Under the pieces are notes generated by a model. The model had not been told where the DNA came from and did no database searches. It saw only the letters and a list, made by a program, of their open reading frames with translations. From NCBI GenBank assembly GCA_020636215.1, contig JACJYG010000004.1, positions 1,364,001-1,428,000 of the forward strand: a stretch of 64,000 nt of DNA, read 5' to 3'. Positions 23,878 through 32,768 of the stretch are shown here, in pieces. The position numbers and the translations under genes are program-made. The stretch's first letter is position 1; each line of letters begins with the position of its first letter. The stretch comes from Lewinellaceae bacterium. Lineage in GTDB: Bacteria; Bacteroidota; Bacteroidia; Chitinophagales; Saprospiraceae.

Positions 23878-25365
23878 CTACACTTGGGCTTTTACCATAG
23901 CCTGTCCCTTACGGGATTTGAAAACGCTGACATTACAGGCCAGGCAAGTGTCGAAGGAACGAGCAGTAAGGCCTACTTCAAATGGATTATTGGGGGTTCG
24001 GAGGTTTGTACCTTTGAGTGCATACTCCAGGGGTGATTCTTTTCCAACTGAAATTCCGGATTGAATGTTCAAAATAGTAGGCGATAAAATTCGGTAATTG
24101 CTAATCACCCCGTTTTTTAATTGCACATAGTGCGCCAATGCTCCTCTGGGCGCTTCTGCCAGGCCGAAGCCTTGCCCATCGCGTTCCCTTACCGGAATGG
24201 CAAATGGTTCTTTGAGGTTGAGTTCCGACAGCCAGTTTCGGATGAGGTTGAAGAGCACTGCAGTTTCGTGCATTCGGGCCAGGGCTCGGGTAAAGACGGA
24301 GGCGCCTTTTTTTTGGAGCACATCGCCTATGAGTGGGTGGCTGGCCGCTTGTTCCGGCATGGCAGCGGCAATGGCCATCCGGGCGAGGGGGCCGGCTTCT
24401 ACTGCCTGGTTCCGGAAATGAGGTGCTTCGGCAGGCGCCCCTAATAATGCATAAATATCAGTTTCCTGGATTTTTTGCAACCCACCTCTATTGAGGAAGC
24501 CTGAAGGAAGTTGCAGAGCCTGTTGGAATTGTGCCGAATCGGCAGTCGCTGCGGATTCGACACTCCAGAAATCGCCATAGGACAGATAATTGCCGGGGCT
24601 GCCCCCCATCTTATCTAGTCCGAAATTGAGGGCGGCCTGAAGGAACAGGCCCAGGTCGCTGTTGCGGTGCGCCGCCTTTTCCTCCAGCCATTCCATCAAT
24701 CCTTCCCAGGATTTAATGTCGAGATAGCGTTCCACCGGACAACCCAGCCAGAGCGGCTCCAGCCATTCGCTACGGTAGCGGTCGACAAGGGCAAAGGCAC
24801 GCGCCAGATCTCTGGGTTGTACTCCGGCATTAACACCGCCGGGAATGAGGAAATCGGCGTACGGCCATTGGCCGGCAAAAAGTGTATAGAGGGCGGTAGG
24901 CAAAGCCCCGGCCATGATTCCCCGATGAAAAGAATCACCTTTGAATGCAGCAAATCTTTGCTGGGTTTGAGGATGAAGGGCATGGCCGGAAAAGAAGGTA
25001 TGGGCCAGATCGGGGCCAAAGGTAGTGTAAAACCAACGGGAGGCATTCTGCAGGATCTCCGCCGCCTGAGCAATAGAGCGCAGGAGTTGGGCATTGGGGG
25101 GCGGAGTTACTTCCCAGATGCGCTCCAGCGCCCGGGCGGCCGCCAGTTGATGAGCGCCTCCACAAAAGCTGAAGATGCGCGGCCAGGCGGCCAGGCCGGC
25201 GCGGCTATTCTGGCCGATGACCAAGCCTTTGTCTCCCTGATGAATATAGGAACGGAACGTAGCCTGGGAAATAGCCCCGCTACGGTTTACATAAATGTCT
25301 GCTTCAAGCTCTTTCTCTATCTGTCCGTTGGCTGTTCGGTTTTGTTCAAGCGCATTCACTGCCAA
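23878..25365 (-). CDS. Orphan [NiFe]-hydrogenase large-subunit-like protein
   Basis: This 495-residue protein matches the large-subunit fold: an N-terminal region leading to RIFSFCGGAHQLAAARALE (residues 63-81) and a C-terminal SFDTCLAC (C474, C477). The usual L1 motif RxCGxCxxxH is altered: the first Cys is Phe65 and the Gly is Ser66, while Cys68 and His72 remain, so only three of four Ni ligands are present. At the C-terminus the usual DPCxxCxxH reads DTCLACNVS with a 15-residue extension, and the His is absent. No small subunit is encoded nearby. HypC and HypD follow in the same operon. It may be a diverged hydrogenase or a cofactor-binding relative with another role. Confidence 0.85.
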   Translation of the reverse strand: MAVNALEQNRTANGQIEKELEADIYVNRSGAISQATFRSYIHQGDKGLVIGQNSRAGLAAWPRIFSFCGGAHQLAAARALERIWEVTPPPNAQLLRSIAQAAEILQNASRWFYTTFGPDLAHTFFSGHALHPQTQQRFAAFKGDSFHRGIMAGALPTALYTLFAGQWPYADFLIPGGVNAGVQPRDLARAFALVDRYRSEWLEPLWLGCPVERYLDIKSWEGLMEWLEEKAAHRNSDLGLFLQAALNFGLDKMGGSPGNYLSYGDFWSVESAATADSAQFQQALQLPSGFLNRGGLQKIQETDIYALLGAPAEAPHFRNQAVEAGPLARMAIAAAMPEQAASHPLIGDVLQKKGASVFTRALARMHETAVLFNLIRNWLSELNLKEPFAIPVRERDGQGFGLAEAPRGALAHYVQLKNGVISNYRILSPTILNIQSGISVGKESPLEYALKGTNLRTPNNPFEVGLTARSFDTCLACNVSVFKSRKGQAMVKAQV

Positions 25366-25391
25366 TGTGGTTTAGGTCGTTTATAGTTATT

Positions 25392-26021
25392 TTATGCCGG
25401 TTGCGAGAGGGCCGGCATAACCGTAAATTCCTGCCATCCCATCTCCGTGAAATAAGGCTGTACCACTCGCCAGACGTTCTTGCGGAAGGCATTCAGGTCA
25501 TCGGGCTTGTACCCTTCAACCATTTGCAGGTAAAGCCACGAATCCATGGAACGGCGCACTTGCCGCGCAATCCGGCAGGCAGGGTTGGCTGTTTCATTCC
25601 AGGCAAGTGCTCCCCGTGCCTGATTGAAAGTCAACAATACCTCCAATTGCATCTGCTGGAACTGTATAAGCTCCTGATGCTCGGCTTTGAGTGCCTCCGA
25701 TTCGCGCATCAACTCCAGCGTATCCTGGTAAAAGAACCGATACTGTTGCTGCAACTGGAAGGATTGCCGGAGGAAGTAGTCGAAGTTTTCAAACACAGGA
25801 GTCAGGTTGATCTCCCCCAACAATTTTTCCTGCCTGTGTCGCAACTGCCGGTAGATAGCGTGCAGAATATCTTCTTTATGTGGATAATGGTAAGCCAGAT
25901 TGCCAACACTCATACCAGCCGCTTCGGCAATATGTTGCAGGCGGACATGCACATAGCCCTGCTCATTGAAAAGCAAGAGCGCTGCATCAAGTATCCGTTG
26001 CTTGGTCGGCGTCGTTTTCAT
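25392..26021 (-). CDS. TetR-family transcriptional regulator
   Basis: This 209-residue protein has an N-terminal TetR helix-turn-helix (residues about 8-55: YVHVRLQHIAEAAGMSVGNLAYHYPHKEDIL) and a helical ligand-binding C-terminal part with no family I can name. It lies between the XdhC-YHS gene (114-base gap) and the hydrogenase-like gene (26-base gap), all on the minus strand, and may be co-transcribed with the latter. It is the only regulator within the cox/hyp block and so the prime candidate to bind the TTAGAA-N6-TTCTAA palindromes before coxM and the second xdhC; that link is inference. Confidence 0.9.
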   Translation of the reverse strand: MKTTPTKQRILDAALLLFNEQGYVHVRLQHIAEAAGMSVGNLAYHYPHKEDILHAIYRQLRHRQEKLLGEINLTPVFENFDYFLRQSFQLQQQYRFFYQDTLELMRESEALKAEHQELIQFQQMQLEVLLTFNQARGALAWNETANPACRIARQVRRSMDSWLYLQMVEGYKPDDLNAFRKNVWRVVQPYFTEMGWQEFTVMPALSQPA

Positions 26022-26135
26022 GGGTTTTGGATTTTCCGGAATTATTTAACGCACCTTTCTCACTGCCTTCCCGCTCTCGGCCCACCCCACCAGGCCTCGT
26101 CGGGATGAAAAGCTGCGGTGCGCCTTTTCAACGGC

Positions 26136-27125
26136 TCATGACTCACTGCCAACTGGCGTACTGAAAGCATACTTCTCCGGTTCTTTTTCAAAAGTGGTTC
26201 TACAGCCGTCGCAGCAAAAGTAATAGTTTTCGCCTTTATAAGTTATCACGTGTTTGGCGGTGCTTTTGGAAACGGGAATATTGCAGACCGGGTTGATGAA
26301 AATATCCGGGTTGGCGGCTTCGGCCGCCAGTTCACCGGCAGCTTCCTCACTGCGCATAAAGGCGATGATTTCCGCCAGAATGCTGACCGCGACTTCCTCC
26401 GGCAGCTTGGCGTTGATATCCAGTCCTGCTGGGGTTTTCACTCTTTTTAGTTGGTCGAAATCCAATCCGCGTTGCCGCAAGGTATGAAATATCCCATTGG
26501 CTTTCCGGCGACTGGCGACAAAAGCGACATAGGGCGCTTCGGAACGTACCGCCTGTTCCAGCGCATCTTCATCATTCTCACCCTGGGTGCATACCACAAT
26601 GCAGGTATTGGGATAAACCGCGCCGTCGGGAATTTCCGTTTGGCTAACGATGGCGCTGGCGTCCGGGAACATTTCCGCATCAGCTGCTTTGGACACCACC
26701 GTCACCGTATAGTCCATTGCCTTTCCCAGCCTGGAAAGCGCCATGGCGACATGCGATTTGCCCATGACCAGCAATTGCGGGCGCGGCAGCACCGGTTCAA
26801 TATAGACCTCTACGGCGCCGCCACTGTGGCAGGTCATCCGGTAATCTTTGACATTCGAATTTTCCATAGGTTCTCCGGTGCTTTCCGGGCTGATACGCAC
26901 CAGCCGTGGTTTGCCGTCGCGGATGGCGTCGGTGGCTTCTTTAACGACGATGCCCCGGGTGCAGCCCCCGCCGATCCAGCCATTGACTGTGCCGTTTTTT
27001 TCGATGACGGCCTTGTCGCCCGGTTTGCCCGAGGAGGGCGCCTGGCGGTTAACCACAAATGCGATGGCAAACGGCTCTTTCATTTGATAGAGGCGCCGCG
27101 CTTCTTCCAGAAAATGATTAAACAT
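26136..27125 (-). CDS. XdhC/CoxF-type Mo-enzyme maturation protein fused to a YHS domain
   Basis: This 329-residue protein has the XdhC N-terminal segment (SSGKPGDKAVI and GWIGGGCTRG, about 30-62), the Rossmann-like XdhC domain (LLVMGKSHVAMALSRLGKAM onward, about 118-220) and, after a linker, a YHS domain (about 276-321, NPVCNIPVSK to YYFCCDGCRTTFEKEP). XdhC proteins load sulfurated Mo-cytosine-dinucleotide cofactor onto hydroxylases; CoxF and CoxI of carboxydotrophs are relatives. YHS domains often bind metal through Cys residues, here C280, C304, C305 and C308 approximately. In a CO dehydrogenase operon this could relate to the Cu-S-Mo site. The start overlaps coxE by eight bases. Confidence 0.88.
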   Translation of the reverse strand: MFNHFLEEARRLYQMKEPFAIAFVVNRQAPSSGKPGDKAVIEKNGTVNGWIGGGCTRGIVVKEATDAIRDGKPRLVRISPESTGEPMENSNVKDYRMTCHSGGAVEVYIEPVLPRPQLLVMGKSHVAMALSRLGKAMDYTVTVVSKAADAEMFPDASAIVSQTEIPDGAVYPNTCIVVCTQGENDEDALEQAVRSEAPYVAFVASRRKANGIFHTLRQRGLDFDQLKRVKTPAGLDINAKLPEEVAVSILAEIIAFMRSEEAAGELAAEAANPDIFINPVCNIPVSKSTAKHVITYKGENYYFCCDGCRTTFEKEPEKYAFSTPVGSES

Positions 27126-28266
27126 GCCACAAGTATTTTTCCAGTTCTAACAAACTATTCAGGTTATGGGCCGAATGGAAGGCGTCAATGGCGGGCAGCG
27201 CCGCCTGCATTCCCCGGGCAGTAGGCTCGTAGCCCTGCATGCCTTTCAAAGGGTTCAGCCAGATCAGCTTTCGGGTCCGGCGTTTGATTTGTTCCAACGC
27301 ACTGGCTAATAGTTCCGGTTCGCCGGTATCCAGCCCGTCACTCAAAATGATGGTGGTAGACTGCCCATTGAGCACCTGCCTGGCGAACTGTTCATTGAAC
27401 GTCCTGAGGCAATCGCCGATCTTTGTCCCACTGGACCAGTTGTGGGCCTGCATCGACAATAGGGACAGGGTGCGTTCCAGGTTCCGCTGGTCCAGAAAGT
27501 CCGTGATCCGGATCAGGTGCGTGCTGAAAATAAAGGCTTCCACCGATTCGAAATGAGCTCGCAACGACCAGATGAACCGCAGTAGAAAAAAGCTGTACTT
27601 GTCCATTGAGCCACTCACATCCAGGAGGATAGCCAGCCGCTGCTTGCGCGGCGTCTGCCGTTTTTTCTTTAGCTCGATGGGGTCCCCTCCGTGGCTGATG
27701 TTGGCGCGGATCGTCTGCCGCAGGTCCACCCGGCCTTGTTTGGGGGAGGCCTTCATCCTGCGCTTCAGCCGAAGGCTCATTTGTTTCCAAAGCTGAAGCG
27801 CCAATTCTTCCAGCAACGCACTGTCCATTTCCGCCACCTTGGCGAAGTCCGTCTTGCGAAGGCGCTCAATAGCGTTGGCGCCCGACACGTTTTTACCTTC
27901 TTCTTCCTTGCCCTCTTCCTTGTTTTGCCCCATGCCCATCCATACCAGCGAAGCAGGTGATTTTTTCTGAATATTCGATTGGTTCTTATAGGTTGTCCGG
28001 CTTCGGATGGCGCCTTTTTTGTTGCCCCAGAAAAGCTCGAAAAGTTGGTCAAACTGTGCAGCTTCATCCGGGGAAGTGCAAAAGATGGCCCGCAGGGCGT
28101 AGGCGAAGGTGTTTTTTTGCTGTAACAACCCAAGGGATGCTACCCGCAGGGCTTCCTGACATTCCTGTACGCCTACCATCAACCCCTCCTGACGGGCATA
28201 GTGCACGAAGCCTATGATAGCCTCCGTGAGGTTGGGATAGTTGGAAGCATGCGGATGTTCAGCCAT
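27118..28266 (-). CDS. coxE: CoxE-like VWA-domain protein
   Basis: This 382-residue protein has a C-terminal von Willebrand A domain with the metal-site motif DVSGSMD (about residues 215-221) and a helical N-terminal half with many basic residues. CoxE is required, with CoxD and CoxF, to assemble the [CuSMoO2] site of aerobic CO dehydrogenase after apo-enzyme folding. The gene overlaps coxD by eight bases upstream and the XdhC-YHS gene by eight bases downstream, so translation is coupled. MoxR/VWA pairs also occur in other pathways, but the position next to coxL and coxG makes the Cox role most likely. Confidence 0.9.
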   Translation of the reverse strand: MAEHPHASNYPNLTEAIIGFVHYARQEGLMVGVQECQEALRVASLGLLQQKNTFAYALRAIFCTSPDEAAQFDQLFELFWGNKKGAIRSRTTYKNQSNIQKKSPASLVWMGMGQNKEEGKEEEGKNVSGANAIERLRKTDFAKVAEMDSALLEELALQLWKQMSLRLKRRMKASPKQGRVDLRQTIRANISHGGDPIELKKKRQTPRKQRLAILLDVSGSMDKYSFFLLRFIWSLRAHFESVEAFIFSTHLIRITDFLDQRNLERTLSLLSMQAHNWSSGTKIGDCLRTFNEQFARQVLNGQSTTIILSDGLDTGEPELLASALEQIKRRTRKLIWLNPLKGMQGYEPTARGMQAALPAIDAFHSAHNLNSLLELEKYLWHV

Positions 28267-29146
28267 TCTCTATTGTTGCTAAAAGGTTTTCTATCCCTTC
28301 CGTCTTGACCCGCTCGATGTCATTAGCGGATTTCAACAGGCAGCCAAGGCTTTTTTCGACACCTTCTTTTTCCAGCGTTTGGTAGCCAAGGGCTTCCAGG
28401 CCCCGGGCCCAGTCGAGCGTTTCGGCAATACCGGGCGTTTTGTCCAGTTTTTTATTTCTCAGGTGTTGTACTATGCGCACCAGGTTTTGAGCCAAGGCCT
28501 GTTCGATGCCGGGGAGGTGCTTCTGTACGATCTGTATCTCTTTGTCCAGGTCCGGGAAATTGACCCAGTGGTAGAGGCAGCGGCGCTTAAGGGCGTCGCT
28601 CAACTCTCGCGTTCGGTTGGAAGTCAGAATGACCATCGGCCGGCTACTGGCCCGGATAGTACCCAGTTCAGGAATGCTGATCTGAAAGGCAGAGAGCAGT
28701 TCCAGCAGAAAGGCTTCAAACTCTTCATCCGCCCGGTCGATCTCGTCAATCAGCAGGACGGGGGGCTTTGCTCCGGTAATGGATTGGAGCAGTGGCCGCT
28801 TCAATAGAAATTCTTCGCCAAAAATATGATGCTCCTTTTCCGATTCCGTCCGGCTGCTGTTTTCCTGGATCTTGATGGACAGCAACTGCTTCTGGTAATT
28901 CCATTCGTAGACGGCGGAATGCACGTCCAGTCCTTCGTAACACTGTAATCGGATCAGTTCTGTATTGAGGGAAGCAGCCAGTACATTGGCTACTTCCGTT
29001 TTTCCAACACCGGGGTTGCCCTCCAGTAGCAGCGGTTTGCCCAGTCGAAGCATGAGGAACAGGATGGTAGCCAGTTCCTCATCTACTACATAGCCCAGCT
29101 CATCGAAGCGCTCCTGGATGGCGTTAAGGTCGGGTAAGTGGTCCAT
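28259..29146 (-). CDS. coxD: CoxD-like MoxR-family AAA+ ATPase
   Basis: This 295-residue AAA+ ATPase has Walker A GNPGVGKTEV (residues 43-52), Walker B VLLIDEIDRADEE (about 135-147), sensor SNRTRELSDALKRRC and the MoxR helix insert. CoxD is a membrane-associated chaperone of the MoxR group that is needed to introduce the bridging sulfur and copper into CO dehydrogenase. It lies two bases after coxG and overlaps coxE. It is distinct from the second MoxR at 52.8 kb, which belongs to a DUF58 operon. Confidence 0.92.
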   Translation of the reverse strand: MDHLPDLNAIQERFDELGYVVDEELATILFLMLRLGKPLLLEGNPGVGKTEVANVLAASLNTELIRLQCYEGLDVHSAVYEWNYQKQLLSIKIQENSSRTESEKEHHIFGEEFLLKRPLLQSITGAKPPVLLIDEIDRADEEFEAFLLELLSAFQISIPELGTIRASSRPMVILTSNRTRELSDALKRRCLYHWVNFPDLDKEIQIVQKHLPGIEQALAQNLVRIVQHLRNKKLDKTPGIAETLDWARGLEALGYQTLEKEGVEKSLGCLLKSANDIERVKTEGIENLLATIENG

Positions 29147-29148
29147 TC

Positions 29149-29673
29149 CTATTTTTTTCCAAGGATACCTTTAACGACCGATCCCATCATGGAGCCGGCT
29201 TTGAGGGTGTTGTCTACTTCTCCACCAGCGAGCTTGGCCTTGAAGTTATCCACAAACTGGTCGAAAACGGAATTGGATACATCGGTGATCAATCGGGAAC
29301 CAAACTGCGCCAGCATGCCCGTGATGGTAACCTCCATACTGCAGGTCACTTCGGTGCCGCCGTCTTTTTCCACCAGCTTGCCGTTCATCAGCATGTCGGC
29401 GCTGCCTTTACCTTTGGAGTCCAGGCCTTTGCCCAGCAGCTGCATGTGACGGGTTTCGGCGTTCCTTTCCTGGAAGGTGATCTGGCCATTGTAGCTGGCC
29501 TTTACCGGGCCGAATTTCAGGGTTACCTCTCCTTTGAAGTTATCCTCATCCATCTGCTCGGTCAGGCTGGCGCCCGGCACACAGGTGACGATCCTCGCCG
29601 GGTCGCTAAGATTTTCCCAAACCTTCGCAATAGGTTCATCCACGTGAAACGTCTTTTCGATATTTGTCTTCAT
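29149..29673 (-). CDS. coxG: CoxG-family SRPBCC protein
   Basis: This 174-residue protein has the CoxG/SRPBCC fold: the start FHVDEPIAKVWENLSDPARIVTCVPG, then GEVTLKFGPVKASYNG and GTEVTCSMEVTITGMLAQFG, typical of the 'carbon monoxide dehydrogenase subunit G' family. CoxG is thought to help anchor CO dehydrogenase to the membrane. The C-terminal tail is short and carries no membrane helix, so anchoring would need interaction with another component. It sits 125 bases after coxL, separated by a stem-loop, and two bases before coxD. Confidence 0.93.
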   Translation of the reverse strand: MKTNIEKTFHVDEPIAKVWENLSDPARIVTCVPGASLTEQMDEDNFKGEVTLKFGPVKASYNGQITFQERNAETRHMQLLGKGLDSKGKGSADMLMNGKLVEKDGGTEVTCSMEVTITGMLAQFGSRLITDVSNSVFDQFVDNFKAKLAGGEVDNTLKAGSMMGSVVKGILGKK

Positions 29674-29746
29674 AATTGTATATGCTTTGAGTTGATTGGG
29701 TAGAAAGGTGCTTTACCCGCCTGCCCGGATTAATAAAGAAACACCG

Positions 29747-29777
29747 CCCCACTGCTTTCGTTGTCGAAGCAGTGGGG
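29747..29777 (-). terminator. Stem-loop after coxL
   Basis: CCCCACTGCTT (29747-29757) and AAGCAGTGGGG (29767-29777) form a perfect 11-base stem with a nine-base loop, 21 bases past the coxL stop. On the minus strand it is followed by CGGTGTTTCTTT, a weak T tract. It may end part of the coxMSL transcripts or stabilise them against decay relative to coxGDE. Confidence 0.6.
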
Positions 29778-29798
29778 GCAATGTGTAGGAAAAGTCAA

Positions 29799-32165
29799 CT
29801 ATGCCACACCCTTCTCTTTCAGGATCTTCCAGACCTTGAAAGGTGTAACCGGAATATCAATATGCGTAACACCTAAATGGGATAGAGCATCTACAATGGC
29901 GTTGACAATAGCCGGGGGCGCACCAACCGTCGGAGATTCTCCTACTCCTTTGGCCCCGATCGGATGGTGGGGAGAAGGCGTCACGGTATGGCCGGTTTCC
30001 CAACTGGGCGACTCCACTGCTGTCGGCACCAGATAGTCCATAAAGGTGCCGTTCAGGATGTTGCCGTCCTCGTCATAGATCAACGATTCGTACATGGCCG
30101 GGGCCAGGCCCTGCGTCAGTCCGCCATGCACCTGTCCCTGCACGATCATCGGGTTGATGATGTGGCCGCAGTCGTCGATGGCCACAAACCGCCGCACTTT
30201 GATCTCACCCGTTTCCTTATCAAGGTCTACGACGCAGATATATGCGCCGGAAGGGAAGGTGAGGTTGGGGGGGTCATAGTAGTGGGTAGCCTCGAAGCCG
30301 GCTTCCATGCCCTGCGGGTGGTTGGTATAGGCGGCAAAGACGATCTCCTGGATGGTCTTGGACTTTTCCGGGGCGCCTTTTACCGAAAACTTGCCAGGTT
30401 CCCACTCCAGGTCTTCTTCACTGACTTCCAACAGGTAAGCTGCGATCTTACGGGCCTTATCGCGCAGTTTCCGGGCTGCTACTGCAGCGGCGGCGCCGGC
30501 GGTTGGCGTACTGCGGCTCGCGTAGGTGCCCAGTCCGTAAGGGGCCGTATCGGTGTCTCCTTCTTCGATCTGAATGTGCTCGGCTGGAATGCCGAGTTCT
30601 TCCGCGATGATCTGGGCATAGGTCGTCTCATGCCCCTGGCCTTGTGATTTGGTGCCAAAGCGGGCGATGGCCTTGCCTGTAGGGTGCACTCGGATCTCGG
30701 CGCTGTCAAACATCTTGATGCCGAGGATGTCGAAATCTTTGGACGGGCCGGCGCCAACGATTTCCGTAAAGGTGGAAATGCCGATACCCATTAGTTCACC
30801 ACGCTTGCGCTTCTCGGCCTGTTCTTTGCGCAGTCCGTCGTAGTCGATCGCATCCATTGCCTTCTGTAGGCCGGCGTGGTAGTCGCCGCTGTCGTATTCC
30901 CAACCTGTGGGCGACTTCCAGGGGAACTGGTCTTTTTTAATAAAATTTTCCATCCGGAGCTGAGCCGGATCCTTGCCGACCTCGAATGCAAAGCGGTCGG
31001 TCATGCGCTCAATGGCGTGCACGGCTTCGGTCACGCGGAAAGAGCAACGGTAAGCCACTCCTCCGGGCGGTTTGTTGGTGTAAACTGCATCTGCCTCCAT
31101 AAAGGCCGTACCGTAGTCATACGACCCGGTGCCAATGGAGAACAAGCCGGTAGGGAATTTGGAGGGGTTGGCCGAAGCGTCTGTGTAGCCATGGTCGGCC
31201 AGAACCTTGAAGCGGGTGGCCAGGATCTTACCGTCCTTCGTACCGGCCATTTCGGCGGTGATATGGTAATCCCGGGCAAAGGAGTCGGCCTGCAGGTTTT
31301 CGCTGCGGTCTTCGACCCATTTCACCGGCTTGCCCACCAGGAAGGAAACGGCGATGGCAATCACGTAACCCGGGTACACAGGAACCTTGCCCCCAAAACC
31401 GCCGCCGATATCCGGCGAGATCACCCGTACCTTTTCCTCCGTCAGGCCGACATGGCCGGCCACAAGAGCGATCACGGTACGAATGGCATGGGGCGCCTGG
31501 GTAGTCATGTACATAGTGAGGTGGTTGTTCACCTTGTCGTAATCGGCCACACAGCCGCAAGTCTCGATGGAGGCCACATGAATGCGTGGAATATGCATCT
31601 GTTCTTTCACGACTACGTCCGCTCCGGCGAAAACCTTTTCTGTGGCCTCTTTGTCGCCTACTTCCCAGTGCCAGATATGGTTGTCCGTTTTGCCCGGCTT
31701 ATCCGTGCGGAGCACCGGCGCATTGGGGTCCAACGATTTATGGGGGTCGATAACCGGCTTCATCGGTTCGTATTCGACCATGACGGCTTCCTTGCCATCA
31801 CGTGCGGCGTAGCGGTCGGTGGCAATCACAGCCGCGACTTCCTGAGCCTGGTACATCACGGTATCCGTGGGGAGTACCATCTGGGTATCCGACATGAGGG
31901 TCGGCATCCAATGCAGGTTGTATTTTTCGAGGTCTTTTCCCGTCACCACGGCGATGACACCGGGTATTTTTAGTGCAGCTTCTGCATTGATGCTCTTGAT
32001 CTTGGCATAAGCATAAGGGCTGCGGACGATGTCCATGTGGAGCATGCCCGGCAACTGGATATCATCCACGTAATGGCCCTTACCCTGGATAAAACGGGCG
32101 TCTTCCTTCCTTTTTATGGAATGGCCCATTCCACCGATCTCTTTGGATGTTTTACATTGTATCAT
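29799..32165 (-). CDS. coxL: Aerobic CO dehydrogenase large subunit, form I
   Basis: This 788-residue protein is the molybdenum subunit that oxidises CO to CO2. The form I active-site loop AYRCSFR is at residues 371-377, with Cys374 the expected copper-sulfur ligand, and the catalytic glutamate is Glu743 in AKGVGESPT. Other family marks are GGGFGGK (254-260), KSQGQGHET (506-514) and DDCGH. Form II relatives carry AYRGAGR instead, so the sequence distinguishes a true CO dehydrogenase from general hydroxylases. It is the third gene of coxM-coxS-coxL, the form I order. Accessory genes coxG, coxD, coxE and XdhC genes adjoin. No membrane anchors CoxB, C, H or K are seen. Confidence 0.95.
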   Translation of the reverse strand: MIQCKTSKEIGGMGHSIKRKEDARFIQGKGHYVDDIQLPGMLHMDIVRSPYAYAKIKSINAEAALKIPGVIAVVTGKDLEKYNLHWMPTLMSDTQMVLPTDTVMYQAQEVAAVIATDRYAARDGKEAVMVEYEPMKPVIDPHKSLDPNAPVLRTDKPGKTDNHIWHWEVGDKEATEKVFAGADVVVKEQMHIPRIHVASIETCGCVADYDKVNNHLTMYMTTQAPHAIRTVIALVAGHVGLTEEKVRVISPDIGGGFGGKVPVYPGYVIAIAVSFLVGKPVKWVEDRSENLQADSFARDYHITAEMAGTKDGKILATRFKVLADHGYTDASANPSKFPTGLFSIGTGSYDYGTAFMEADAVYTNKPPGGVAYRCSFRVTEAVHAIERMTDRFAFEVGKDPAQLRMENFIKKDQFPWKSPTGWEYDSGDYHAGLQKAMDAIDYDGLRKEQAEKRKRGELMGIGISTFTEIVGAGPSKDFDILGIKMFDSAEIRVHPTGKAIARFGTKSQGQGHETTYAQIIAEELGIPAEHIQIEEGDTDTAPYGLGTYASRSTPTAGAAAAVAARKLRDKARKIAAYLLEVSEEDLEWEPGKFSVKGAPEKSKTIQEIVFAAYTNHPQGMEAGFEATHYYDPPNLTFPSGAYICVVDLDKETGEIKVRRFVAIDDCGHIINPMIVQGQVHGGLTQGLAPAMYESLIYDEDGNILNGTFMDYLVPTAVESPSWETGHTVTPSPHHPIGAKGVGESPTVGAPPAIVNAIVDALSHLGVTHIDIPVTPFKVWKILKEKGVA

Positions 32166-32195
32166 AATGACAGGGTGGTTTTAATTGAGTGTGGT

Positions 32196-32699
32196 TTATA
32201 CAAATTCCGGTTCGGTGGAGGGCAGCGTCTCCCCGCGCATTTTGGCGCCGGCATACTGAATGGCTTTGACGATGTTGTTGTACCCCGTACAGCGGCACAG
32301 GTTGCCGGAAATGCCCCAGCGGATCTCCTCTTCGGTGGGGTTCGGGTTATCAGCCAACAACTCGACGGCGCGCATCATCATGCCCGGGGTGCAATACCCG
32401 CAATGCAGTCCGTGGTTTTCTTTGAATCCTTCCTGGATAGGGTGCAGGCCTTCGGTAGTGGCCAGGCCTTCCACCGTAATGATCTCCTTGCCATCGGCCT
32501 GGATAGCCAGCATGGTGCAGGATTTGATGGACTTGCCGTTCACCAGAATGGTGCAGGCTCCACAGTTGGACGTGTCACAGCCGATGTGGGTGCCCGTCAG
32601 GCGCAAGTGCTCGCGGATGAGGTGGACCAACAGGGTACGGGGCTCCACCGTTGCGGTGTGTTTCTCGCCGTTGATGGTTACCGTTATTTCTTTTTTCAT
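32196..32699 (-). CDS. coxS: Aerobic CO dehydrogenase small (2Fe-2S) subunit
   Basis: I set the start at 32699 (MKKEITVTINGEKH), which fits the family; the open frame reaches 32756 but the extra 19 residues are not conserved in character. The 167-residue product has a plant-type ferredoxin motif GCDTSNCGACTI with a later KSCTM cysteine, and a helical domain with HCGYCTPGM and NLCRCTGY, giving the two [2Fe-2S] clusters of the xanthine oxidase family. It passes electrons from the Mo site in CoxL to FAD in CoxM. The gaps to coxM and coxL are 69 and 30 bases. Confidence 0.95.
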   Translation of the reverse strand: MKKEITVTINGEKHTATVEPRTLLVHLIREHLRLTGTHIGCDTSNCGACTILVNGKSIKSCTMLAIQADGKEIITVEGLATTEGLHPIQEGFKENHGLHCGYCTPGMMMRAVELLADNPNPTEEEIRWGISGNLCRCTGYNNIVKAIQYAGAKMRGETLPSTEPEFV

Positions 32700-32768
32700 A
32701 GTTAAAACTGGTTTTAATGATTTTGTGCAACCGCCTGTGATGGCGGATTTAGGCACGCTATGTTAGGA

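Noticed and set aside
30876..31973. 365-codon open frame opposite coxL
   Set aside because: It is an antisense frame over a conserved enzyme gene, without recognisable domains.
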